A stretch of DNA of 64,000 nt, from contig NZ_AGRW01000050.1 of NCBI RefSeq assembly GCF_000255555.1, forward strand, positions 89,557 through 153,556, in the 5' to 3' direction. The notes under the pieces were generated by a model. That model did no database searches and was not told where the DNA came from. It saw nothing but the letters and a program-made list of their open reading frames with translations. This document shows positions 1-8,393 of this stretch, piece by piece. This DNA comes from Treponema saccharophilum DSM 2985 (GTDB lineage Bacteria > Spirochaetota > Spirochaetia > Treponematales > Treponemataceae). The translations under genes were made by a program, and so were the position numbers. Every line of letters begins with the position of its first letter. The first letter of the stretch is position 1.

Positions 1-300
1 AAAGAAATAAAAATCGACATCCGCGGTTCTGCTTAAAATACAGTCCAACACTTTTTCCCTATCTAATTGATAAATACAATCAATAATACAGGCTTGGAAA
101 TAGGGGTCGAATTCATCGTTTCTTAAAAATTCCATACCTTTTGTTAACGCATAATCCTCATCTATGAACGATAATTTCTGAAAAGCTGCTTCAATTAATT
201 CTATATCATATCCATTCTCAACTATATAAATCAGTTTTTCTTTAGGATAATTTTCTATTTCTTTATCAAAATCAGATTTTTCGTAATAGTTTTCTAACAT
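1..300 (-). CDS. Hypothetical protein, C-terminus off window
   Basis: An open frame reads leftward from an ATG at 300 and runs off the window edge, giving the first 100 residues. It begins MLENYYEKSDFDKEIE and is acidic and helical with no signal peptide or membrane segment. The repeated short helices resemble small HEAT-like or immunity-type proteins, but I recognise no family. It lies 20 bp downstream of the immunity-like gene at 321-677 on the same strand, so the two are probably cotranscribed. The AT-rich composition fits an accessory gene. Confidence 0.55.
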   Translation of the reverse strand, partial: MLENYYEKSDFDKEIENYPKEKLIYIVENGYDIELIEAAFQKLSFIDEDYALTKGMEFLRNDEFDPYFQACIIDCIYQLDREKVLDCILSRTADVDFYFF

Positions 301-320
301 TTATTTAACACCCTTAACTA

Positions 321-677
321 TTATTGTTTTACGTTTAGCTTATTTTTCAGTTCCGCAAGCAGACGCATTATTTCGTCCTGTTCCTCTGAATGCTGCCTCG
401 CATACTCAAAATAGTATTTGCATACTATGTCATAAAATTCTTGGTATGAGATTACTATCTGCTTGTCTTCATCAACAGCAGGTACCTGAAAATCAAACAA
501 AACTTTGTCTTCATCAAAATATTCAAGGCCATAATCTTTCCATTCTGGAGAAAAATAACAGCACATTTCTTCATTTAAAGCATATCCTTCGAAAGAACAA
601 AAAGATTTTAGAATATCTTTAATTTTGTTTTCTCTCCATGCAAAAATTAAATTAAAAAAAGTTTCTAACATTTCCAT
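321..677 (-). CDS. Small acidic protein, CdiI-type immunity candidate
   Basis: A 118-residue soluble acidic protein without signal peptide. The central part has a hydrophobic strand followed by a conserved-looking ISYQEFYDIVCKYYFEY helix and a charged C-terminal helix. That order (strand, SYxEFY, long helix) resembles contact-dependent-inhibition immunity proteins of the CdiI type that neutralise ribonuclease toxins; this is inference from pattern, not a search. A purine-rich Shine-Dalgarno (GGGGAAAGG) precedes the ATG at 677; a second ATG two codons in is also possible. No toxin gene is visible; it may lie outside the window or have decayed in 693-827. Confidence 0.55.
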   Translation of the reverse strand: MEMLETFFNLIFAWRENKIKDILKSFCSFEGYALNEEMCCYFSPEWKDYGLEYFDEDKVLFDFQVPAVDEDKQIVISYQEFYDIVCKYYFEYARQHSEEQDEIMRLLAELKNKLNVKQ

Positions 678-692
678 TTCCTTTCCCCTAAT

Positions 693-827
693 CTAAAACT
701 GGATGAAAATTTGTAATTGTGTTGGATAGTGAAAACTTTTGCTTGCAGTTTTTGCGCTCTCATCATAGCCAAGAACTGTAACATTATGCAGAACACCATG
801 CGAAATACAGCCCGTAACGCTTAGCGT
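693..827 (-). pseudogene. Possible 3' relic of a larger gene
   Basis: On the minus strand this stretch reads open for 44 codons to a TAG at 693-695, ending in SFHYPTQLQIFIQF, with no start codon and no Shine-Dalgarno. It overlaps the last codons of the ankyrin gene in another frame. The residue mix looks protein-like, so it may be the tail of a gene cut off by recombination. It could also be chance; no family is recognised. Confidence 0.3.
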
Positions 828-2035
828 CCCAAATCATACTTAAAACGCTTCGCATAATCGCGAAGATTATTGCCTCTTTCGTCTTTGTACTCCAAATCCA
901 GACCATAATCCAAAAGAAGATTCATTGTTTTTCTGAATGTTTCTTTTTCCATTCCGTGCTTTTCCCGCGCAAGAAGATACATACCCGCATTCATATTCAC
1001 ATCATACCAATGAAGCATTTCTTCGCGATTGTCGTACTCGTCAATATCAGTGGCGTACTTTACGTTCACGTCCGCGCCTTTTTCCAAAGCAACTTTCAGC
1101 GTGTCGTAATCCTCTAGCACCCAAAAAAGAAGCGGCCATTCCTCACTCTTCTTCACATTCGGGTCAGCGCCGTGCTCAAGCAAAAAACGAACCGTGTCGT
1201 AACTTATTCCGTAGCGGAAATATTCCTCGCTGTATTTTCTGACATCGACGCCGTAAGAAATCACCTGCTCAAGAATGAACTCTGACGAATCATGCTGAAC
1301 AAGATAGACAAGCATTTTCTTTCCGTCAAAGTCGAAGCCCTCTTTGTGCAGTTTTTCCAAAAATCTTGCGTCTTTTTCCGTTGTATAACGGCGGCTGAAA
1401 ATGTCGTCGTCCGTGATTGTAGTGCCAACCTTCACCAAATGCCCAACAAAAAGCACAAGCGAAACAACTGCCGCAATCTTTAGAAGAATCTTGAAAATGC
1501 GAGACCTCTTTTCATAGAACGAAGCCACGGCAAATCCCGCCATGAGCGAAAGCGGAACAACAAGACACAAAACAAATGCCGCTATGATAATCGGTATGAC
1601 AGCAAAGAAGAGCGTGCCGTGCGAAATCACCGTAAGAAATAGAAGCGGCACTCCAACAACATTGATTATCGTTGTCTTTGTGTCCTCAGGAATCAAGTTC
1701 CAGACAAAAGAGCAAAGAAATGCAAGAAGCACCACCGACCCCACAAGAAAAACCATAAGGGCGATGTAGCGCAGTATGATTTTTCCGAGCGTCAGATGAA
1801 AACACTTTTTGTTGATTTTGACAAAAACAAGGCTTATCAAAAAAACGGCAAGGGCTGGCAGAACGTATTCTATGATTCCGTGAGTCTTTGCAGCTTTTTC
1901 AATGGCAGGAATCTTGTTTTGAACGCTAAGCGCAATGCCGATTGCAATCATATCGCAAAAATACAGGGCAACCAAAGCCGCAGACGAAACCCAAAAGTTA
2001 ATAATACCCCGAACCAATTTTATTATAAAACCCAT
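821..2035 (-). CDS. Membrane protein with C-terminal ankyrin repeats
   Basis: A 404-residue protein. The start is placed at ATG 2035 (MGFIIKLVRG) because GAGAG lies just upstream; the longer reading runs through a 24-bp tandem repeat and is unlikely. Residues 1-210 hold about five or six hydrophobic segments. The rest is soluble with ankyrin-type units such as FLLEHGADPNVK, ALEKGADVNVKY and LLLDYGLDLEYKDERGN. Ankyrin repeats bind proteins, so this is probably a membrane-anchored binding or immunity-type protein. It differs from the other ankyrin proteins here in having more membrane segments and no terminal DDW-type tail. Confidence 0.75.
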   Translation of the reverse strand: MGFIIKLVRGIINFWVSSAALVALYFCDMIAIGIALSVQNKIPAIEKAAKTHGIIEYVLPALAVFLISLVFVKINKKCFHLTLGKIILRYIALMVFLVGSVVLLAFLCSFVWNLIPEDTKTTIINVVGVPLLFLTVISHGTLFFAVIPIIIAAFVLCLVVPLSLMAGFAVASFYEKRSRIFKILLKIAAVVSLVLFVGHLVKVGTTITDDDIFSRRYTTEKDARFLEKLHKEGFDFDGKKMLVYLVQHDSSEFILEQVISYGVDVRKYSEEYFRYGISYDTVRFLLEHGADPNVKKSEEWPLLFWVLEDYDTLKVALEKGADVNVKYATDIDEYDNREEMLHWYDVNMNAGMYLLAREKHGMEKETFRKTMNLLLDYGLDLEYKDERGNNLRDYAKRFKYDLGR

Positions 2036-2062
2036 AATTCTCTCTTTTATTTTTGAAAACGC

Positions 2063-2134
2063 CATTATAGATGTACCATACCGCACCATTATAGATGTAC
2101 GGTATAGCACACCTATACATGTACCACACCGCAC
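2063..2134. repeat. 24-bp tandem repeat, three units
   Basis: Three consecutive 24-bp units begin at 2063, 2087 and 2111. The first two share CATTATAGATGTAC, and the units end in ACCGCAC or ATAGCAC. The array lies just upstream of the ankyrin gene start, between it and the FGE-fold lipoprotein gene. The unit length is a multiple of three and keeps a frame open through it. Confidence 0.8.
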
Positions 2135-2177
2135 ACTTATGCTTGGGAAACAATCTCAAAAGAAATATCTTTTTCGA

Positions 2178-3440
2178 CTAGTTCTCATCAACATCTGCGA
2201 ACCTCACTTCATAAGGAACGCCGTTGATTTTCACATTGGTTTTAAATGTGTATTTGAACTGTCCTAATGATTTATATACTCCCACGTAATCAACGGGATT
2301 GATATATATGTCTTCAATTCCATATTCCATCTCATCACGCATATCCTGGAAATGCATTATATTCTCTTCCGATGGCTTACCATAAGTAACGTGAAGCAGA
2401 TTCGGGAAATTGTTCTTTGGATTTGGATTTTTCATGCGCATATAAAGATACGGCATTTTTTCGGAAGTACTTGCCAAACGAGTGTTTCCGAACTTTTTAT
2501 AATATGTGCAATGCATGTCTTCGATATTCATTGCCTTTCCATCCTGCGCTTTTTCAATAATACCTTCCATTTTCACAATATTATTCAGCAAATCCTGAAG
2601 CTGTTCCTTTGTAACCCAAGATGACTCAGTTTCCTTTGCGTTTGCTTTTTTCACGCCTTTTTTCATTGATGTTCTGACCAAACGGAAGCCAGCTGGAGAC
2701 CTCTCATCACAATAATCCCGATAAGTGTTTGTGCATTGACTTTCAACACTTGTGGAACTTCCGCCCCGCAGAACACGCTGAGTAAAGATTCTTGTATACA
2801 AATTGTCGTCTTCTATGCTTTTGTCATAAGAAGCATACTCGTCCCAACACAATTCAATCACAGAACCACTCATATCATAAATGCCAAGCTCATTCGGCTT
2901 CTTGGTCATTACTTCGTGATTGTCATCGATAAAAGATTTCTCACCTTTAACCGTCGCGTGCCAAGCAACCTCGTCAATATCATTGCTTCCGCTGTAAAGA
3001 TAGCCCTTGCTCTTTTTTCCGCCTTTCGCAGCATATTCCCATTCAGCTTCTGTCGGCAATCTGTAGCCGTTCGCACTGAAATCGCAGACAACCACACCTT
3101 TATCCGCAGAATAACACGGGGTCAAACCTTCAGCTTCGCTCCTGCGATTGCAGTATTCAAGTGCAACCCGCCAACTCGCATCTCGCAACGGCATATTATC
3201 GCCCTCGTACAGCTTGTTTTGGAGTTTCGCCATAAAAGTTTCCCATTCGCCTTGGGTTACTTCGTGCTTGCAAATATAAAAACTCGAAACAGTTTCTTCG
3301 TGAGCAGGAGCTTCCTCCTCGATTTCATCATTGCCCATCAAAAAAGTTCCGCCTTCTACAAAAATGAAATCTTTGTTTTTGGAACTACAAGAACAAAGCC
3401 CCAGAGTTACAAACATCATTGCAAAAAAAGTCTTCTTCAT
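2178..3440 (-). CDS. FGE/SUMF1-fold lipoprotein
   Basis: A 420-residue protein with a lipoprotein signal peptide (MKKTFFAMMFVTLGLCSC, lipobox Cys near 18). Residues about 26-257 form an FGE-sulfatase (SUMF1) domain: VEGGTFLMGNDE at the start, RLPTEAEWEYAAKGG in the middle, YDMSGSVIELCWDEY and RGGS...GFRLVR at the end. Such bacterial domains are usually structural or binding folds. I do not see the paired C-terminal cysteines of true formylglycine-generating enzymes. Residues 258-420 form an extra domain shared with the gene at 40147-41439. It is probably a surface lipoprotein. SUMF1-fold proteins such as TvpA of Treponema denticola are diversified by retroelements, but no reverse transcriptase is present here. 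Confidence 0.85.
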   Translation of the reverse strand: MKKTFFAMMFVTLGLCSCSSKNKDFIFVEGGTFLMGNDEIEEEAPAHEETVSSFYICKHEVTQGEWETFMAKLQNKLYEGDNMPLRDASWRVALEYCNRRSEAEGLTPCYSADKGVVVCDFSANGYRLPTEAEWEYAAKGGKKSKGYLYSGSNDIDEVAWHATVKGEKSFIDDNHEVMTKKPNELGIYDMSGSVIELCWDEYASYDKSIEDDNLYTRIFTQRVLRGGSSTSVESQCTNTYRDYCDERSPAGFRLVRTSMKKGVKKANAKETESSWVTKEQLQDLLNNIVKMEGIIEKAQDGKAMNIEDMHCTYYKKFGNTRLASTSEKMPYLYMRMKNPNPKNNFPNLLHVTYGKPSEENIMHFQDMRDEMEYGIEDIYINPVDYVGVYKSLGQFKYTFKTNVKINGVPYEVRFADVDEN

Positions 3441-3441
3441 T

Positions 3442-3672
3442 TTATCTTCCCCTAATCTTTTTCATCAGTTTTTTGTGATAGAATGCCCTAGCATTTTCTG
3501 CCGCCCGATACGCCCCGTAGACCGCGCCGTTTAGCACTGCGTCAAAAGAGCCGAGCCTGTGAATAAGCGCGCCACCAAATCCCGTCTTGAAGAGGAAAAG
3601 CCCGTGCATTGGGTGATTCTCGTCTTCGTCGGGCGGACAGCCGTAGAAATCGTATGCGGGAGAGCCGAAAGC
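3442..3672 (-). pseudogene. femAB-type aminoacyltransferase 3' relic
   Basis: The minus strand reads open for 76 codons to TAA at 3442-3444, closed upstream by an in-frame TAG at 3673-3675. The product contains AYDFYGCPPDEDENHPMHGL and FKTGFGGALIHRLGSFD, the C-terminal signature of FemA/FemB/FemX peptidoglycan bridge aminoacyltransferases (YDFFGI..HPMHGLYRFKTGFGG..). Only the last quarter of such a protein (usually about 350-400 residues) remains and there is no start. It ends directly before the start of the FGE-fold gene. Confidence 0.75.
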
Positions 3673-3768
3673 CTACAATGCCTTTTATCACTTTCTTTAT
3701 GAAATCCATTTATCCACCTCAATTTTTCACAATATATTTTATAATACCGTCCGTGAAAAGCATTTGTG

Positions 3769-3927
3769 ATGAAAGCGAAAAACCTTTTGATAACGCCGCA
3801 CGTTGCTGGAAAACTGACGCTTGATTGCACAAAAGACAAAAACGTGGAAATGTTTTTGGAAGATTTGCAAAACTTCGCTTCGGGAAAAGTGATGAAATAC
3901 ATCGTTGATAAAAAACTTGGATACTAA
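3769..3927 (+). pseudogene. 2-hydroxyacid dehydrogenase 3' relic
   Basis: A 52-codon frame (MKAKNLLITPHVAGKLTL...) ends at TAA 3925-3927. NLLITPHVAG followed by a helix of the DKNVEMFLEDLQNF type and a KxLGY-like end is the C-terminus of D-isomer-specific 2-hydroxyacid dehydrogenases, including the catalytic-histidine segment PHVAG. The NAD-binding part is absent and there is no Shine-Dalgarno before the ATG, so this is a fragment. It stops 13 bp before the LRR gene, whose ribosome site (AAGAGGTG) overlaps its stop codon. Confidence 0.7.
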
Positions 3928-3940
3928 GAGGTGTGAAAAA

Positions 3941-5431
3941 ATGGAGAAAGTTATTGACGGGATTATTTACTCAGAAGATATGAGCGAGGTTCTCGGCGTG
4001 GAAAGCAAGAGCATAAAAATTGCTCGCATTGCCGAGGGCGTGAAAATCATTCGCTCAGAAGCCTTTAAAGATTGCACAGAATTGACCGAAGTTTATCTTC
4101 CGTCTAGCATCGAGCGAATCTGGTATCAAGTCTGGAAGAACTGCAATTCGCTTTTGACAATTCATTTTGGAAGCGATTTTGTGCGGCTTGTAACAAAGTG
4201 GTTCAACTTTTTGAGCGCTCAAGTTGAGTTTGATTGCGAAAAAGATAGCAAAACCTACAAGTTGATAAAACGAAGTTCTGTTCTTCGCTCACACATCAAA
4301 GAGCTTTCGATGATGAGCGCTAAGACAGAAAAGATAAAGCAAGTGCAAAGCGCAAGTGCAGAAGCCCTTTTGTCATCAGCATTCGAGCAGTATGAAGACG
4401 CGGTTTATCAGCTCATCGCGAGCCGAAAATCTGGGATAATCGTGCTTGTTGCGCTAAAAAAGTTCTGCGGCATTTTCAGTTTTGGAGTGGATTACGAAAA
4501 GTGGCTTTCAAAAATCCCGACTATTATACAAATCTTTTCTGACCAAGAAAGAAGCGCTGAGGAAGTTTTCTCGCTTCTAAAGAAAAACAAAATCTCGCTT
4601 GCAGAGCTTCCGAGCAATAAGCAGCCGACCGTGAAATTGAGCGCAGACCTTGTTTTGTTCACAAAAGGCAGGTTGTATCCGCTAAAAGTGCCGAACTTGA
4701 AAAGCATCGAGATTTTTGGCATAAAGTCCATAGAACCTTGTGCGTTCCAAGACGCAAGAACTCTTGAAGCCGTGAAACTCCCCGACAGTCTTGAAAGCAT
4801 TGGCTATTTGGCGTTCAAAAGCTGCACTTCGCTAAAATCGGTGAATATCCCAGAAGGCATAAAAGAAATCGAGTGGTCGACTTTTGATGATTGTCCTGCA
4901 CTCTCTTCAATCGCTTTGCCGTCCAGCGTGGAAAAAATCGAAAGAAACGCTTTTGAGGGTGCAGAGTCGCTCGAATCAATCTTTATTCCCGATACAATTG
5001 AGGAAATCGAAAATGACGCTTTCAAAAACACCCACATCGAAAATCTTGGCTCGACATTCAAAATAAAGTCGAATTATTATCGCGTTATGAACGGAAAAGA
5101 AAACATGGAGTTCACGATTAAAGACGGCTTTGCTTTTGACAAGAGCACTCTTCTTTATCCCGCGCTCTTGTCAGAAAATATGGTCATTCCAGAAGGCACG
5201 ACATCAATTGAAGAAGACGCTTTTGAATATTGCCACAAAAAAGTAAAAACATTGACGTTTCCAAAATCGCTTTGCTCAATTGGTCGGCATGCGTTTTTCT
5301 ATTTTTTCGTTGAAAAGATTGAATACAAAGGAAAAGTCAAAGACTGGAAGCGTATCGCTAAGGGCGAAGAATGGAATCATGGGCTTAGTGTCGATACTGT
5401 GCAATGCTCCGACGGCGAAGTAGAATTGTAA
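3941..5431 (+). CDS. BspA-like leucine-rich-repeat protein
   Basis: A 496-residue protein; ATG 3941 is chosen because AAGAGGTG sits just before it. Residues about 1-70 and 215-490 consist of LRR_5/BspA-type units with the spacing IPEGIKEIEWSTFDDCPALSSI and VEKIERNAFEGAESLESI. A non-repeat helical insert of about 140 residues (roughly 75-215) separates the two blocks. The C-terminus has the Treponema-type ending of a WKR or WKA segment followed by VQCSDGEVEL, matching the partial gene at the right edge. No signal peptide is visible, unlike secreted BspA proteins, so the location is uncertain. LRRs of this type mediate protein or host-matrix binding. Confidence 0.85.
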   Translation: MEKVIDGIIYSEDMSEVLGVESKSIKIARIAEGVKIIRSEAFKDCTELTEVYLPSSIERIWYQVWKNCNSLLTIHFGSDFVRLVTKWFNFLSAQVEFDCEKDSKTYKLIKRSSVLRSHIKELSMMSAKTEKIKQVQSASAEALLSSAFEQYEDAVYQLIASRKSGIIVLVALKKFCGIFSFGVDYEKWLSKIPTIIQIFSDQERSAEEVFSLLKKNKISLAELPSNKQPTVKLSADLVLFTKGRLYPLKVPNLKSIEIFGIKSIEPCAFQDARTLEAVKLPDSLESIGYLAFKSCTSLKSVNIPEGIKEIEWSTFDDCPALSSIALPSSVEKIERNAFEGAESLESIFIPDTIEEIENDAFKNTHIENLGSTFKIKSNYYRVMNGKENMEFTIKDGFAFDKSTLLYPALLSENMVIPEGTTSIEEDAFEYCHKKVKTLTFPKSLCSIGRHAFFYFFVEKIEYKGKVKDWKRIAKGEEWNHGLSVDTVQCSDGEVEL

Positions 5432-5443
5432 AATAAAGGCGTA

Positions 5444-5507
5444 GATTCCGAATCAAGTTCGGAATGACAATTTTTTCCCCGTCATGCTGAACTCGTTTCA
5501 GCATCTG
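5444..5507. repeat. Dispersed palindromic element, copy 1
   Basis: Two hairpins in series: TTCCGAA-N5-TTCGGAA near 5446-5464 and ATGCTGAA-N5-TTTCAGCAT near 5484-5504. Related units recur near 6794, 8651, 16281, 32724 and 49412, always between genes. The spacing and palindromes resemble REP/BIME-type elements and may act as weak terminators. Confidence 0.75.
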
Positions 5508-5608
5508 ACTTAAGCAAAAAGAAGCATAGATTTCAGAAAACTTGTTCGAAAATGACATCTTCCAAACTCGGAAAGATAATCTCCAAAGTTGAATTGAGGA
5601 AAGTAAAT

Positions 5609-6127
5609 ATGAAAAAAATATTTTTGACTTTGTACTTTGTCTTTGATTTTCTCATGTCGCTTTTCCCGATTGCGTTCTTTTTGTATCGTGCTTGGGACAA
5701 CCGAAACACTTTTCTTGCAGCAGGCAATTGGAGCATTATGTATTTCTTGGCGCTCTACCTTTTGCTCACTTCTGTTGTGGGGATTGTGCTTTCAAAAAAG
5801 AAAAATCTGGACGACGAAAACCTGACCGTTTCAAAAAACTGGCTTTTGCCGATTTACATCGTGAACGTTATCGGTGCTTTTTTCTTGATGTTTCCGTTTT
5901 GCACCGCGTTCGATTGTCTTTCCCAAAAGCAGTTTGACTTTTTTGCAGTGGGCTTTTCGATTTTGGTTTGTGAAATTTTGCTCTTGCGCGGTCAGGTGAA
6001 ATGGCAGCGTGCCGTTTTGTGCAAAAAATCATTGCCGCGCGTTTTGAAATATTTTGTCTGCCTTTCAAACCCGCTCAGAGTGGGCGCGACAATGCTTTTT
6101 CTTTTTGCACTGATTTTGCCGATATGA
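5609..6127 (+). CDS. Hypothetical membrane protein, about five TM segments
   Basis: A 172-residue hydrophobic protein; ATG 5609 is preceded by GAGGAAAG. Predicted membrane segments lie near residues 5-27, 44-62, 80-98, 108-124 and 152-171. There are no charged motifs or catalytic residues I can name. It is followed 24 bp later by a secreted-protein gene with GGAG before its start, so the two likely form an operon. No family is recognised. Confidence 0.7.
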   Translation: MKKIFLTLYFVFDFLMSLFPIAFFLYRAWDNRNTFLAAGNWSIMYFLALYLLLTSVVGIVLSKKKNLDDENLTVSKNWLLPIYIVNVIGAFFLMFPFCTAFDCLSQKQFDFFAVGFSILVCEILLLRGQVKWQRAVLCKKSLPRVLKYFVCLSNPLRVGATMLFLFALILPI

Positions 6128-6151
6128 TAATTTTGCCTTTGGAGAAAGAAT

Positions 6152-6787
6152 ATGAAAAAAGTCACTTTTGCATTGATTTGCACTTTTAACATGATTTTGC
6201 TTGCACTTCTTGCTCCGTTGTTTGCAGAAGATTTTGAAATCAAGGAAAAAATCAGCGCGGGAACGGTTCTTGTGATGAACAGAGGCCCGTGCACGGAAGA
6301 GCGGTTCGTGTTCACTTCGGAATCTGCGGGAATTTATCAGGAATTCTCTTTGGAATTTTGCAAGGAAAGCGAAGAAAATACCTTTGGGATAATGTACGAA
6401 AAGGCAGGTGATGACAAAGCCTTTTATTACGACGGAAAAACAGGGCGCGTAAAAGTAGACGGCGATGAAATGTGCGGAGTGCTTGTCTATATCCCAGAAA
6501 AAAAAGCGTGGTTTATGTACGATGATTCCGTCGTGTTCGTTCGGGCTGTTTTAAAGGCTCGTAAACTTGCCAGCGCGTGGGGAACAAGCAGATTCAGCAA
6601 AGCGAAGTTTATATTTTTCAGCGACGGAAAATGCAGAATCTATGATATTGACGGCACATACACCGAATCGAACGGTATTTTCTGCGTCGCTAACTTGTAT
6701 TCGCAAAACTTTCAGTATTTTTTTCAAACCGCAAATGCGCTTTACCAAGGATACGGATATTTGAGCGAGCAGACGGAGGAAAAATGA
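6152..6787 (+). CDS. Hypothetical secreted protein
   Basis: A 211-residue protein with a clear signal peptide (about residues 1-25, cleavage after LLAPLFA). The mature part is a mix of beta strands and short helices with no recognised domain. A Shine-Dalgarno GGAGAAAG lies 6 bp before the ATG. It follows a membrane protein in the same direction. The stop codon lies just before a copy of the dispersed palindrome, which may terminate transcription. Function unknown. Confidence 0.7.
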   Translation: MKKVTFALICTFNMILLALLAPLFAEDFEIKEKISAGTVLVMNRGPCTEERFVFTSESAGIYQEFSLEFCKESEENTFGIMYEKAGDDKAFYYDGKTGRVKVDGDEMCGVLVYIPEKKAWFMYDDSVVFVRAVLKARKLASAWGTSRFSKAKFIFFSDGKCRIYDIDGTYTESNGIFCVANLYSQNFQYFFQTANALYQGYGYLSEQTEEK

Positions 6788-6793
6788 AAATTA

Positions 6794-6845
6794 CCCGTCA
6801 CCCTGAACTTGTTTCAGGGTCTATGCTTCGACTTCGCTCAGCAAC
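6794..6845. repeat. Dispersed palindromic element, copy 2
   Basis: Contains the hairpin CCCTGAACTTGTTTCAGGG followed by the conserved tail ATGCTTCGACTTCGCTCAGCA, the same two modules seen near 8651 and 32724. It lies immediately after the secreted-protein gene and before an AT-rich promoter region. Confidence 0.7.
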
Positions 6846-6959
6846 CGCAGGAAAACTGGATATTGAAAATAATTTTGCAAAAATTGTGTTTGCGTATTTG
6901 CTTTTTAATATCGTTTTTGTATTTTTGAAAATATACATCATTATTCTTGCAATATATCT

Positions 6960-6988
6960 TTGAAAGTGTTATTTTATGAAAATAAAAA
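6960..6988 (+). promoter_or_regulatory. Candidate sigma-70 promoter for the DUF4143 gene
   Basis: In an AT-rich stretch of about 190 bp without a gene, TTGAAA (6960-6965) and TAAAAA (6983-6988) are separated by 17 bp, about 45 bp before the start at 7035. The -10 box is only a partial match, so this is tentative. Confidence 0.3.
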
Positions 6989-7034
6989 TGTTTATTCTTG
7001 CACAAAACTGAATATTTAAGGAGTTTTTGCAAAT

Positions 7035-8258
7035 ATGGAACTTATTCGCGAGGATTATCTAAAACTTATTCGTCCTTATTACGATGTTGACCTCATAAAA
7101 GTCATAACAGGCGCTCGGCGTTCGGGAAAATCGGTTTTGATGGAAACTATAAAAGATGAGATTCTTTCGCGTGGCGGCAAAGGTTCTCACATTATTAGCA
7201 TAAATTTTGAGGATTTGGATTATTCGTTTATTACCGACGCAAATGAGCTTCACGCGGAAATCAAAAGCCACATAGTTGACGATGACAAATACTATATTTT
7301 CCTTGATGAGATTCAGCACATCGAGAATTTTGAAAAATTGCTTGCATCTCTGCGCTCAAAATTCAATTGCTCCATTTTCGTGACTGGCAGCGATTCCACA
7401 ATGCTTTCGGGCGAGCTTGCAACTCTTTTGACCGGGCGTACCGTTGAGTTTGAGATTTTTCCGTTCAGTTTTAAGGAATCCGTTGATTTTCTGGCTCTGA
7501 ACAAAATTGAATGTGAACCTAACGAATTCATTAAAGATTACATCAAATGGGGCGGATTTCCACTGCGGTTCAGCTTTAAGGAAGAAAATTCAATAAAGAG
7601 ATTTTTGGATAATTTGTACTCAAATATCATAAACCGCGACATCATCAAAAAATCGAGCAAAATCGACAGGCAGGCGTTCAAGGACATTTCGCTTTACATA
7701 ATGTCAAATGCGGGCAAAGAATTTTCAGCCGAGAACATCGCGCGTTATTATTCTCAGAAAAACAAAAAATCTGTGAGCGCACGCACGATTTACAATTATC
7801 TTGAAAAACTTCAAAAAGCGTATCTTCTTCATTCGTGCAAAAAATACAACATTGTCGGAAAAACCGCGCTTGATACATCTGATAAGTTTTACGCAACAGA
7901 CACAGGTCTTCGCACGCTGAACACGAACACAATAAATTACGAGGACACTTTTTTTCTGGAGAACATAATTTACAATGAGCTTTTGATTCAGGGCTTCACG
8001 GTTTTTACTGGAAAAACGTATAAAGGAGAGATTGATTTTGTGGCGGTCAAAGAAAACAAAAAATGCTTTATTCAAGTCGCATATCTTCTTGCGACCGAGG
8101 AGACGATAAAGCGAGAATTCGGTGCATACGACAAGATTACGGACGCTTCTCCGAAATATGTGCTTTCTTTGGACAGAATTGATTTAAGCCACGACGGAAT
8201 CGAGCATCTGAATATTGTGGATTTTCTTTTGCACAAAGTCAGCCTGCACTTGTCGTAA
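7035..8258 (+). CDS. AAA ATPase with DUF4143 (AAA_14 family)
   Basis: A 407-residue cytosolic protein. The P-loop is GARRSGKS at 26-33 and Walker B is YYIFLDEIQHI at about 87-96, followed by a sensor region with TGSDSTML and LTGRTVEFEIFPFSF. The C-terminal half (about 200-400) is the DUF4143 domain ending in a nuclease-fold-like block (GEIDFVAVKENKKCFIQVAYL). Length and layout match the common AAA_14/DUF4143 family, which is mobile among genomes and has no settled function. It is monocistronic, preceded by AAGGAG and an AT-rich promoter region, and followed by a relic and a palindromic array. Confidence 0.9.
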   Translation: MELIREDYLKLIRPYYDVDLIKVITGARRSGKSVLMETIKDEILSRGGKGSHIISINFEDLDYSFITDANELHAEIKSHIVDDDKYYIFLDEIQHIENFEKLLASLRSKFNCSIFVTGSDSTMLSGELATLLTGRTVEFEIFPFSFKESVDFLALNKIECEPNEFIKDYIKWGGFPLRFSFKEENSIKRFLDNLYSNIINRDIIKKSSKIDRQAFKDISLYIMSNAGKEFSAENIARYYSQKNKKSVSARTIYNYLEKLQKAYLLHSCKKYNIVGKTALDTSDKFYATDTGLRTLNTNTINYEDTFFLENIIYNELLIQGFTVFTGKTYKGEIDFVAVKENKKCFIQVAYLLATEETIKREFGAYDKITDASPKYVLSLDRIDLSHDGIEHLNIVDFLLHKVSLHLS

Positions 8259-8389
8259 ATTGCTCTGACGGCGCGGAAATCGAAAAGTTTGACAGAAGAG
8301 TCCGCGTCGGAAAGCACAATGTTTCGGCGTTGCACAACGTTCTGCTTTTTGATTACGACACTTTTGAAGAAATCGGCTGGGTGTATTAG
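8243..8389 (+). pseudogene. Possible 3' relic overlapping the AAA gene end
   Basis: In a frame shifted from the AAA gene, codons run from inside its last residues to TAG 8387-8389. The reading contains LVVNCSDGAEIEKF and ends NVLLFDYDTFEEIGWVY. There is no start codon or ribosome site and the ending looks like a genuine protein terminus. I cannot name the family; chance is possible. Confidence 0.3.
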
Positions 8390-8393
8390 GGCT

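Noticed and set aside
2178..3440. True formylglycine-generating enzyme
   Set aside because: The fold is FGE-like, but the paired C-terminal cysteines are not seen and it is a lipoprotein with an extra domain. A binding role is more likely.
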